DNA of 64,000 bases. It comes from Lachnospiraceae bacterium (lineage in GTDB: Bacteria > Bacillota > Clostridia > Lachnospirales > Lachnospiraceae). Within the stretch, counting starts at the first letter, position 1. Every line of letters begins with the position of its first letter. The DNA is taken from assembly GCA_902381685.1 (NCBI GenBank), contig LR698958.1, positions 1,684,833 to 1,748,832 of the forward strand, in the 5' to 3' direction. Below are positions 57,297-64,000 of the stretch, in pieces. Under the pieces are notes generated by a model. The model made no database searches, was not told where the DNA came from, and worked only from the letters and a program-made list of their open reading frames with translations. Position numbers and translations under genes: made by a program.

Positions 57297-57583
57297 TATT
57301 CTGCCTCCTTATTGTTTTCATTTTTCAGACGCGCTTCTTCTTGTCTGCGTTTATATACATCTAGGTTACTTACATATTTGTCATTGGCTTCCGGACCGAG
57401 TTGTTCGATAAAACTCATATTCCACGCAACTTCCTGTCCTACTGCGAGCGGATAGTCTGTAATCAGCATTCTCATTGGAATTTTCAAATATCCAAGTCTT
57501 CCTTTTAAATCTACGGCCACACAGCCGTCATGCACTTCTACGATTACGCCTTCCATTCTAATCAATTTATCGCCATATTTCAT
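57296..57583 (-). CDS. Small conserved proline reductase cluster protein
   Basis: 95 residues from the ATG at 57583 (AGGTG six bases upstream). The first half is a small beta domain (MKYGDKLIRMEGVIVEVHDG, VAVDLKGRLGYLKIPMRMLI), the second half (from about residue 55) is helical and charged. I recall a conserved gene of this kind between prdA and prdB in Clostridia, named CBO2463/CBO2479-like; its function is not known to me. It sits 15 bases after prdA and overlaps prdB by one base, so it must be made with them. Confidence 0.75.
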   Translation of the reverse strand: MKYGDKLIRMEGVIVEVHDGCVAVDLKGRLGYLKIPMRMLITDYPLAVGQEVAWNMSFIEQLGPEANDKYVSNLDVYKRRQEEARLKNENNKEAE

Positions 57584-57598
57584 ATTGATCACCTAAAA

Positions 57599-59428
57599 TT
57601 AGTTGTATTTTTCTCTTCTCTTATCGCTCATTGGTAATGATTGTTCGTTTTTCACAAGTTCAACCGGTTTACCTGTTACGTTAGAGATTAATTCAACGTT
57701 AGTTGCTTTTACGTTTGGATTCCATTTCTTTTCCGGTTTCTTAACTTCTTCACCAGCCATTGCTGTTTTAAGCATTGCAAGAGCACGGATTGCATCTTCA
57801 TGGCAAAGTGTGTTACAAGCAAGAACTTCGTTTTCAATACCTGCTTCAGATTTATTGTTATCAACCATGTTTGTCATGTATTTGTTACCAACTACTAAAG
57901 CACCCTGAACAGCACAGAAAGATAAACCTACAACAGGAACTCCTCTCATACCGATTTGTTCGTGATGACTTGCAAAGTCGATGTGGTTGTTACCGAAACC
58001 TTCTGTTGTAATAAATGCTCCATCAACGTCAAGAGCTTCTACCATCATACCAACACGTTTTGATACATAGAATTTCTCTGCATTAATCTGTGGGCTTCCT
58101 ACAAAGATAACTCCACACAAGTCAATTTCTTCATCATGAAGTGCTTCAAGTACCAATGGCTCTCTCCAGTAATGTCTTGACATTTCTTTTGATGCAGGTC
58201 CGATACATGTAAGTGCGTGGATACAACCGTCTAATACTTCAAGTGGAGATACCATTACAGGTACGTTTCCTAAGTCTACGTTTGGTTTTGCACCAAGCAC
58301 ACCAACAGGCTCTACAGGAAGAATCAAGTTATCGTGCATAGCACCCTGTCCCATAATTTCTTTTACGATAACAACTTTTTTCTTTCCAGGTCTTCTGTAC
58401 TGGTTGAATTCTTCTGTATCTACTACTAAAGACTCGTCCAATTTCTTTAATGCTGTTCTGATTTCCTGAGTAATTACATCAGTTGCAGTATGAGCAGCCA
58501 AAGGACCCGGTCTTTCCATGTTTGTTCCTTCTTTGATAACTACTTCTGTCTTGATGAAGATTTCACCTTCTTCAGGTGCACCAGGACGTCCCCACATGAT
58601 GTTTTCATCTAAATATCCTTCAGATGAACCAAATTCACCAATCTGAACTCCGTTTGCATCTGTACCTGTTACCATCATAACAACACCGTCAAGAACTCTT
58701 GTTGCTCCTGAACCGATTTCATCATCGCCATCTTTTGTAGCGATTGGCTGAACGTCCATAATTGTTTCTGAATATGTGTGGTATTCTGCAGGTGTAATAA
58801 TATCAATTTTTAAACTGTTTACTAATTCCTGAGATGCTACAGCTTCTTCCTCAATACCTTCTCTGATGTAAAGAGTTGTTCCTTCGATTTTTGTTTCAGG
58901 TCCTCTCTTTACTTCTGTAATCTTAAAGTGTTTTCTTGTTAAACTTCTGATTAATTTTGGTTCCTGTTCTTTAACCGGAACAGCAACTTCTGCTCCTGCA
59001 GGAATTTCTACTGCTTTCGCTGTACCTGCTCCTACATTCATAGGTAATTCAATCTGAATGTCTTTACCTTCACCAATATGGATTTTTAATACTCCACCGT
59101 TTGATTTTGCCGCAACCGGTGCAACAGGCGCTGCTGCCGGCGCTTCTTCAGGTGCTGCTGTTTCTTCTTCAGCAACTGTCTGAACTGCATCAATTACATC
59201 ACGTGTAATCGGTGTAAGTGAATCGCAAGTTTTTGTTAATTTTGCACCTAAGATTTCTTCAATTGTTAATACCCCATCTAAATTTAATAAACCTGAGTCT
59301 ACCAAATCATCAAAAATCGCTGGGTCCTCTAAGTTCTCTGGTCCAATTATAATGCCTTCTTCTGCTCTGCAACATAATACTGCAGGGTCTTTTGCATGCT
59401 CTTTCGCTGTTTCAGCTGTAATTGACAT
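57599..59428 (-). CDS. prdA: D-proline reductase proprotein PrdA
   Basis: 609 residues from the ATG at 59428 (AAGGAGGAG before it). The proenzyme is expected to split itself and turn a cysteine into the pyruvoyl group that binds D-proline. The cysteine in HALTC408IGPASKE fits that site by position and by comparison with PrdD and PrdE. An N-terminal domain (1-130, ending in HIGEGKDIQIELPM) is followed by an A/P/E-rich linker (about 88-110), the large chain, and the small chain (409-609). Conserved RRPGKKKVVIVKEIMGQGAM (348-364). With PrdB it forms the reductase complex. Cleavage position is inference. Confidence 0.95.
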   Translation of the reverse strand: MSITAETAKEHAKDPAVLCCRAEEGIIIGPENLEDPAIFDDLVDSGLLNLDGVLTIEEILGAKLTKTCDSLTPITRDVIDAVQTVAEEETAAPEEAPAAAPVAPVAAKSNGGVLKIHIGEGKDIQIELPMNVGAGTAKAVEIPAGAEVAVPVKEQEPKLIRSLTRKHFKITEVKRGPETKIEGTTLYIREGIEEEAVASQELVNSLKIDIITPAEYHTYSETIMDVQPIATKDGDDEIGSGATRVLDGVVMMVTGTDANGVQIGEFGSSEGYLDENIMWGRPGAPEEGEIFIKTEVVIKEGTNMERPGPLAAHTATDVITQEIRTALKKLDESLVVDTEEFNQYRRPGKKKVVIVKEIMGQGAMHDNLILPVEPVGVLGAKPNVDLGNVPVMVSPLEVLDGCIHALTCIGPASKEMSRHYWREPLVLEALHDEEIDLCGVIFVGSPQINAEKFYVSKRVGMMVEALDVDGAFITTEGFGNNHIDFASHHEQIGMRGVPVVGLSFCAVQGALVVGNKYMTNMVDNNKSEAGIENEVLACNTLCHEDAIRALAMLKTAMAGEEVKKPEKKWNPNVKATNVELISNVTGKPVELVKNEQSLPMSDKRREKYN

Positions 59429-59496
59429 ATCTTCTCCTCCTTGTTTAATCAAGTTTCATCATTTATATATTCTAATCACTTTCGTGATTGTAATAC

Positions 59497-59886
59497 CTAC
59501 ATTGGAAGTTCAAGATAAATATCTTTTCCTTCTTTGATGGAAATAATAATTGTATTTCCGTCCTGTGCAGCCACTTCTGTCTGTACTTGTACTTCCTGTA
59601 CATTTTCTTCTGCCGGTGCTTCTTTTGCAGCAAGTTTTACCGCACCGCCTACTGCCTCTTCCGTAACAGGTGTAAGCGCATCGCAATCTTTTGCTGTCTT
59701 CACTCCGATAACCTGTCCAATTGTAAGTGCTGTATCTAATGTAAACAAATTAGAACTTACCATATCATCTAAAAACATTGGGTGTTCTAAATGCTCTGCT
59801 GAAATCTCTGTTCCTGCAGGAACTTTCACCGCAAAAACTGCCGGCTTATCTGCGTATTCTTTTACCATTTCATTTGTGATTAACAT
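59497..59886 (-). CDS. Stand-alone PrdA N-terminal domain paralogue
   Basis: 129 residues that match PrdA 1-130: KEYADKPAVFAVKVPAGTEI against KEHAKDPAVLCCRAEEGIII, HLEHPMFLDDMVSSNLFTLD against NLEDPAIFDDLVDSGLLNLD, CDALTPVTEEAV against CDSLTPITRDVI, and the same end, IKEGKDIYLELPM. It has its own AGGAGG and stop, so it is a whole gene and not a frameshifted piece. Role unknown; it may shape complex assembly or electron transfer from PrdC, whose gene lies 17 bases before. Confidence 0.82.
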   Translation of the reverse strand: MLITNEMVKEYADKPAVFAVKVPAGTEISAEHLEHPMFLDDMVSSNLFTLDTALTIGQVIGVKTAKDCDALTPVTEEAVGGAVKLAAKEAPAEENVQEVQVQTEVAAQDGNTIIISIKEGKDIYLELPM

Positions 59887-59903
59887 ATTCCGTTCCTCCC
59901 TCT

Positions 59904-61220
59904 CTAAATGTCCTGCTCTACCTGTTTAGAAACAGTCAAATATCTGTATAACGGGTGACCGATTGTTCTCATCACATGGTCTGTCTGATGGAATACTTTC
60001 AAATTCATCTTTGGTGCAGAACCCATAACCGTGTTTGAACAGTCTGAACAGTTACCAATGATGATATATTCGCATTTGTCTTTCTTAAACTGCATACTGT
60101 TTTTAACCTGTCCCGGACAGTTACCCGGTCTCTCACATTTCAAAGCACCGCTCTTCATTTCCTGTGCCTGTTTACATCTCGCTACGGAAACAACTTTTGC
60201 ATTCATTTTCTCTGCAATGTCACGCATACGTATTTCATCTCCGCCACATGCACAGACTAAAACACCCATTGTCGCACCGTGTAAATCAGGGAATTCCATT
60301 GTCACGATAATTCCACCTGTTGTCTTTGTAATTGGTGCATCTAATGTTGTTGCCTTACCTGTAAACGGTCCACCCATAATGATTTCACCGTATTCACCGT
60401 CAATTCCTCCGGCTCTCTCGATTAATTCAGCCACGCTTGTTCCAACCGGAACATCTTTAAATACATGTGGCTCATTTCCACCGTTTAATTTACCGATTAC
60501 AGTCAGGTTCTTGCTGAAACAAGGTTTTCTTTCTTCAATCGCCTCTGTAATTCTTGCTAAAGTTTCTACATTAATTACAATTGATTTCGCCACTGAAGGA
60601 AGTTCTTCCGGTTTCAATTCAATTCCAAGACATTCTCTAACTACCGCTCTTTCTTCTCCCATCGGATAAATATCCGGAAGTAAGTGAATGGAAATTGCTT
60701 CTTCGTCTTTCAGCGCCTCTTTCAATGTCTGTACTGCTTTCTCATTTTTCTTCTTAATGGCAAAGATTGCTTTTGCAGCATTAGAAATTTCCATAGTGTA
60801 TTTTACGCCACGGATAACTTTGTCACATTCCTCTTCAATCTGCTGAATATTGTGACGAAGTCCCGGCTCACATTCTGCTGCATTGATGAGAATGTATCCG
60901 CCCTGTAAATCCGTTCCGATTTTCACTCCTGTAGGGAAACCTGCTCCTCCCATACCTACAATACCGGCTGCTTTAACCATATCAAGTTTGCTGCCTTCTT
61001 CGATTTTCTCAAACTCTTCGCTCTGCACTTCGTCCGGTCTGATGACAATTCTGTCTTCCAAAACTTCTGTTACTTCACCGTAAACACTTGAGAAAATATT
61101 TGCTCCAAGTCCTGTCGGCTCTGCAATCAGTGTTCCTTTCTTTACCTTATCGCCACTTTTCACAGTAGCCTGGCAAGGTGCACCTACGTGTTGTCTTAAT
61201 AGAATCTGTACATCTTTCAT
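59904..61220 (-). CDS. prdC: Proline reductase electron-transfer protein PrdC (RnfC-like)
   Basis: 438 residues related to RnfC: GIVGMGGAGFPTGVKI near 88-103, INAAECEPGLRHN, a lipoyl-like N-terminal domain (VGAPCQATVKSGDKVKKG), and in the C-terminal third cysteines in VLVCACGGDEIRM, CERPGNCPG and GNCSDCSN. In related anaerobes PrdC passes electrons from NADH or Rnf to the reductase, and in some it contains selenocysteine; here all these positions are cysteine codons. First gene of the main prd operon, with AAAGGAG before the ATG. A near-palindrome lies 35 bases upstream. Confidence 0.92.
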   Translation of the reverse strand: MKDVQILLRQHVGAPCQATVKSGDKVKKGTLIAEPTGLGANIFSSVYGEVTEVLEDRIVIRPDEVQSEEFEKIEEGSKLDMVKAAGIVGMGGAGFPTGVKIGTDLQGGYILINAAECEPGLRHNIQQIEEECDKVIRGVKYTMEISNAAKAIFAIKKKNEKAVQTLKEALKDEEAISIHLLPDIYPMGEERAVVRECLGIELKPEELPSVAKSIVINVETLARITEAIEERKPCFSKNLTVIGKLNGGNEPHVFKDVPVGTSVAELIERAGGIDGEYGEIIMGGPFTGKATTLDAPITKTTGGIIVTMEFPDLHGATMGVLVCACGGDEIRMRDIAEKMNAKVVSVARCKQAQEMKSGALKCERPGNCPGQVKNSMQFKKDKCEYIIIGNCSDCSNTVMGSAPKMNLKVFHQTDHVMRTIGHPLYRYLTVSKQVEQDI

Positions 61221-61254
61221 GACACCATTCTCCTTTTACCTTTATAAAAATTTT

Positions 61255-61273
61255 ACAGAACATAACGTCCTGT
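61255..61273. promoter_or_regulatory. Candidate operator before prdC
   Basis: ACAGAAC, five bases, GTCCTGT: a near-perfect dyad (one mismatch) in the leader of prdC. It could bind a dimeric regulator such as the TetR protein of the cluster; it is also compatible with a chance dyad. Confidence 0.3.
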
Positions 61274-61343
61274 AATTTATTGCTTCTCTCTATAATGTTC
61301 TATTCATTTTTTAAATTTTTTTGTATTATTTTTAACATTCTTT

Positions 61344-61441
61344 TGGCGAGGGCATGTGGGAATCGAACCCACCCAGGACGCTCTTAACGCCCAACACTAG
61401 TTTTGAAGACTAGGAGGCACACCAGTTACCCATCTACCCTC
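61344..61441 (-). tRNA. selC: tRNA-Sec (UCA)
   Basis: 98 bases including an encoded CCA end. The anticodon loop CTTCAAA holds anticodon UCA (61404-61406). The acceptor stem GAGGGTA/TGCCCTC pairs (one G-T), the variable arm is long (about 61369-61389) and the T arm is GTGGG-TTCGATT-CCCAC. A long acceptor-T axis and long extra arm are typical of selenocysteine tRNA. It lies directly upstream of prdC on the same strand. Confidence 0.92.
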
Positions 61442-61534
61442 TCATGGATTTTACGCTTTTAGACTAACATAACTCGTTATATATTTCAAGTTATTTTTTC
61501 TTTTTTTTGCATTTTTATTCTAATCAAATAAACA

Positions 61535-61563
61535 TTGACTTTTCAAGGGTTTTCACGCATAAT
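61535..61563 (+). promoter_or_regulatory. Candidate prdF promoter
   Basis: TTGACT (61535-61540), 17 bases, CATAAT (61558-61563), giving a leader of about 200 bases before prdF. Tandem 12-base repeats lie just past the start site. Confidence 0.5.
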
Positions 61564-61586
61564 AACTATATAGAATTGAACTCAAT

Positions 61587-61610
61587 ACTAGAATACGGAC
61601 TAGAACACGG
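61587..61610. repeat. Tandem 12-base repeats before prdF
   Basis: ACTAGAATACGG is followed directly by ACTAGAACACGG (11 of 12 identical). The place, just downstream of the candidate promoter, suits a regulator site. Confidence 0.6.
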
Positions 61611-61772
61611 TCTATTCGTTATTTTTTTATCGTTTTCAGCCGTATTTTTAGGGATTTTCCAAAAGTTTTTCTTTGGAAATATACCTGATTCTTTTTTCGG
61701 AATGTGTCCTATATCATTCCATTTATAGATTTTTTCTATAATTAATTCACATTATTTTAAGGAGGAACGGAT

Positions 61773-62804
61773 ATGTCATTAAATCCAACACTTAACAAAG
61801 AACGATTCGAAGCAGCATTTACTGTAGTGGATTCTCACACAGTAGGTGAATTTACACGAATCGTATTATCAGGTTTCCCTGAATTAGAGGGAAATACAAT
61901 GATGGAACGCAAAAATTTTCTTGTAAATCACTGCGATGATTACAGAACAGCATTAATGCTTGAGCCAAGAGGACATCACGATATGTTCGGAGCAATTTTA
62001 ACTGAACCAATCAGCGAGGAAGCAGATCTTGGCGTTATTTTCATGGATACCGGCGGATACTTGAATATGTGCGGACACGGAACTATCGGTTCTGCAACAG
62101 TTGCTGTTGAAACAGGTCTTGTTCCCGTAACCGAACCATACACAGAAGTAGTATTGGAAGCTCCGGCAGGAATTATCCGTACAAAGGTAAAAGTTGAAAA
62201 CGGAAAAGCAGTTGAAGTTACTTTGACAAATGTACCTGCTTTCTTATATAAGGACAACCTTACAGTAGAAGTTGACGGTGTTACAATTCCATACTGTATT
62301 TCTTTCGGTGGAAGTTTCTTCGCATTGGTGGACGCTTCTAAATTAGGATACAATATCGGACCTGCTGCCGTACCTGCCCTTCAGACATTGGGAATGAAAA
62401 TGCTTGAAAAGATTAATAAAGAAGTATCTGTTCAGCACCCAACGCTTGACATTAACACAGTAGACCTTGTTGAATTCTACGGTCCTACACCAAACCCGGA
62501 AAAAGCAGATATGAGAAATGTTGTTATCTTCGGTGAGGCGCAGGCTGACCGTTCTCCTTGCGGAACAGGAACAAGCGCAAAACTTGCAACACTTTACGCT
62601 TGGGACGAAATTAAAATCGGAGAAGAATTCCGCTACGAATCTTTCACAGGCTCTGTATTTAGAGGTGTAATCAAAGAAGAAGCATCTGTAGGTGATTTCA
62701 AAGCAGTTATCCCACAGATTACAGGAAGCGCTTATATTACAGGTATGGGAACATATGTCATTGATCCGACAGACCCATTAAAATATGGTTTCTCAATCGG
62801 CTAA
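61773..62804 (+). CDS. prdF: Proline racemase / hydroxyproline epimerase PrdF
   Basis: 343 residues with both catalytic cysteines: Cys100 in GGYLNMCGHGTIGSA and Cys263 in DRSPCGTGTSAKLATL. It has the full length of the proline racemase family, which abstracts the alpha proton with one thiol and returns it with the other. It supplies D-proline from L-proline for the reductase. The ATG follows AAGGAGG. It is divergent from the prdC operon. Confidence 0.94.
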   Translation: MSLNPTLNKERFEAAFTVVDSHTVGEFTRIVLSGFPELEGNTMMERKNFLVNHCDDYRTALMLEPRGHHDMFGAILTEPISEEADLGVIFMDTGGYLNMCGHGTIGSATVAVETGLVPVTEPYTEVVLEAPAGIIRTKVKVENGKAVEVTLTNVPAFLYKDNLTVEVDGVTIPYCISFGGSFFALVDASKLGYNIGPAAVPALQTLGMKMLEKINKEVSVQHPTLDINTVDLVEFYGPTPNPEKADMRNVVIFGEAQADRSPCGTGTSAKLATLYAWDEIKIGEEFRYESFTGSVFRGVIKEEASVGDFKAVIPQITGSAYITGMGTYVIDPTDPLKYGFSIG

Positions 62805-62819
62805 GGAGGTTTTAGGCTA

Positions 62820-63407
62820 GTGCCACGTAAACGCCAATCCCCAAAAAGCAGGATCGTCAAAGCCGCATGGAATCTCTTTTACAAAAACGGTTACGAAGAG
62901 ACGACGGTAAACGACATTATCACTGCTTCCAAAACATCAAAAGGAACATTCTATCACTATTTCAAAGGGAAAGACGCTCTTTTGAGTTCTCTTTCCTACC
63001 TTCTTGATGACAAATACGAGGAATTGACAGGAATAATTAATCCGGATTTATCAGCATATGATAAATTACTCTTTTTAAATCATGAATTATTTTATATGAT
63101 TGAAACGAGTATAGATGTGAATTTACTTGCTTATTTATATTCTTCCCAACTAGTTACAAAAGATAAGAAATCTTTGCTGGATAAAAAGCGCTACTATTTC
63201 ACATGGATTACGGAAATTATTGAGGACGCTCTGAAAAACGGTGAATTTCACCCGGCAAACAGCGCATCGGATTTAGTCAAACTATATACGATGTACGAGC
63301 GTTCCTTACTCTATGATTGGGCTTTATGCAAAGGAAAATATGCCCTTACGGAATACAGTGACAGACTGTTACCCCATGTTTTGGACAGATTTAAAGAAGA
63401 AATATAA
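62820..63407 (+). CDS. TetR family regulator next to prdF
   Basis: 195 residues from a GTG with AAGGAGG upstream. N-terminal helix-turn-helix: IVKAAWNLFYKNGYEETTVN, DIITASKTSKGTFYHYFKGK. The rest is the variable ligand-binding part. It lies 15 bases after prdF and is probably co-transcribed. No PrdR-type sigma-54 activator is seen in the window, so this protein is the only local candidate regulator of proline fermentation; the ligand could be proline or a product (inference). Confidence 0.9.
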   Translation: MPRKRQSPKSRIVKAAWNLFYKNGYEETTVNDIITASKTSKGTFYHYFKGKDALLSSLSYLLDDKYEELTGIINPDLSAYDKLLFLNHELFYMIETSIDVNLLAYLYSSQLVTKDKKSLLDKKRYYFTWITEIIEDALKNGEFHPANSASDLVKLYTMYERSLLYDWALCKGKYALTEYSDRLLPHVLDRFKEEI

Positions 63408-63445
63408 AAAACAGGAGAAGACTTTTTTCGTCTTCTCCTGTTTTT
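63407..63445. terminator. Bidirectional terminator
   Basis: AAAAACAGGAGAAGAC and GTCTTCTCCTGTTTTT, perfect arms of 16 bases, between the TetR gene and the convergent small gene. Confidence 0.85.
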
Positions 63446-63450
63446 ATATT

Positions 63451-63744
63451 TTAACTTAATTTAACTTCTTTTGCCTCTTCCGGCTTAAAATCATTTCTCA
63501 AATCATAAATATTATGACCTGTAGATTCTCCAAGAACTCTTCCTTCTAAAGAATAACAGCGGATAAATCTTTTTCCGTCAATGCTTGACCAGTGTTCCAC
63601 GTCCCATGTGAGATAACCGTCTTCATCTGTTTTCTTCCCGTTCAGGTACAAATCCACCTGACGTCCGCCCGGAGCCATGAGTTTGATTAACTCCTCTTCA
63701 GTAGCCTCTAACTCAACTTTATTTACTGTATCATAAACTTTCAT
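63451..63744 (-). CDS. Small protein of unknown function
   Basis: 97 residues, acidic, no membrane segment. Start MKVYDTVNKVELEATEEELI with GGGAG upstream; the middle, GYLTWDVEHWSSIDGKRFIR, is tryptophan-rich. I do not recognise a family. It follows another small gene by 15 bases and is likely in the same transcript. Confidence 0.6.
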   Translation of the reverse strand: MKVYDTVNKVELEATEEELIKLMAPGGRQVDLYLNGKKTDEDGYLTWDVEHWSSIDGKRFIRCYSLEGRVLGESTGHNIYDLRNDFKPEEAKEVKLS

Positions 63745-63759
63745 TTTTTACGCTCCCGT

Positions 63760-64000
63760 CTAGTTAATATATCCTGCTTTTTTTAATTCTTCTTCTGCCT
63801 TAACTAAATTTGCTTCAGACACAAGAACAATCGGTCCTGTACAACCCATTCCGCTTTCCGCATAGATATTGATTTTCCAAAGTGTCTTAACGGCATCTTC
63901 CAAATCCATAACTTCTATTCCCGGAATCTGTGCTGTTACAACTTCTTTTGGAGGTTCTTTTACTTCTTCAGCCTCTGCAGGTTTTGAAGCGTTTTTATGT
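63760..64000 (-). CDS. Partial gene, protein of unknown function (C-terminal end)
   Basis: Only the last 79 codons are inside; the 5' end lies beyond the window. An acidic, E/K/P-rich segment is followed by IPGIEVMDLEDAVKTLWKIN and GMGCTGPIVLVSEANLVKAE, ending KKAGYIN. The CTGP-x-V module recalls small proteins near glycine/betaine reductase genes, but this is memory only. No function is assigned. Confidence 0.6.
   Translation of the reverse strand, partial: HKNASKPAEAEEVKEPPKEVVTAQIPGIEVMDLEDAVKTLWKINIYAESGMGCTGPIVLVSEANLVKAEEELKKAGYIN

Noticed and set aside
59904..61220. PrdC as a second selenoprotein
   Set aside because: All expected redox positions are cysteine codons and no in-frame TGA occurs in the gene.
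61587..61610. The tandem repeats as a CRISPR or larger repeat array
   Set aside because: Only two adjoining 12-base units without spacers are present.

Overview
The window looks like the chromosome of an AT-rich, low-GC Gram-positive anaerobe of the class Clostridia, most likely a Lachnospiraceae-type gut fermenter. The grounds are: a S10-spc-alpha ribosomal protein cluster in the Firmicutes order with a KOW-domain gene between infA and map; strong AGGAGG ribosome binding sites and TTGACA/TATAAT promoters; a bifunctional AdhE; a selenocysteine-dependent D-proline reductase cluster; and no sign of respiratory genes. Most genes lie on the minus strand. No rRNA, CRISPR array, prophage or intact insertion sequence was seen.

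Layout. 1-954: the end of a DUF1846 gene. 1014-7970: a minus-strand operon for four-carbon sugar acids (dehydrogenase, two DUF1537 kinases, PdxA-type dehydrogenase, GntP permease) followed by a DeoR regulator. 8129-13349: a lipoprotein with beta-helix-like repeats, a DUF4956 membrane protein and a VTC-domain protein, next to a two-component system with a candidate operator in front of the VTC gene. 13478-17937: a MarR-controlled heterodimeric ABC exporter with its operator lying on the promoter. 18123-20927: plus-strand lipid genes (diacylglycerol-kinase-like, glycerophosphodiesterase, PAP2) and a small membrane protein. 20991-31434: mostly minus-strand housekeeping genes, including an SfsA-MutY fusion, a polar amino acid ABC transporter, UppP, and a plus-strand cell wall hydrolase. 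31985-36909: AdhE, a glutaredoxin-like protein and an S41 peptidase.

36990-53929 is the ribosomal region, read on the minus strand from a promoter at about 53915: rpsJ through rpsQ, then rplN to secY-adk-map-infA-rpmJ, then rpsM-rpsK-rpsD-rpoA-rplQ. Three non-coding stretches in it (before rpsJ, between rplF and rpsH, and before rpsM) are filled with hairpins and look like leader RNAs.

54053-64000 is the accessory region of most interest. It holds a TauE/SafE-like permease and a proline-reductase island: prdC, a stand-alone copy of the PrdA N-terminal domain, prdA, a small conserved gene, prdB with an in-frame UGA (selenocysteine) and a SECIS-like hairpin, then prdD and prdE. The tRNA for selenocysteine lies directly upstream of prdC, and a divergent proline racemase gene (prdF) and a TetR regulator lie on the other side. 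Together these would racemise L-proline, reduce D-proline to 5-aminovalerate as the electron-accepting half of Stickland fermentation, and supply the tRNA needed to read the Sec codon. PrdD and PrdE correspond to the two halves of PrdA split exactly at the expected pyruvoyl-forming cysteine. A 30-bp-arm perfect palindrome sits between prdB and prdD, and a related copy lies after adhE.
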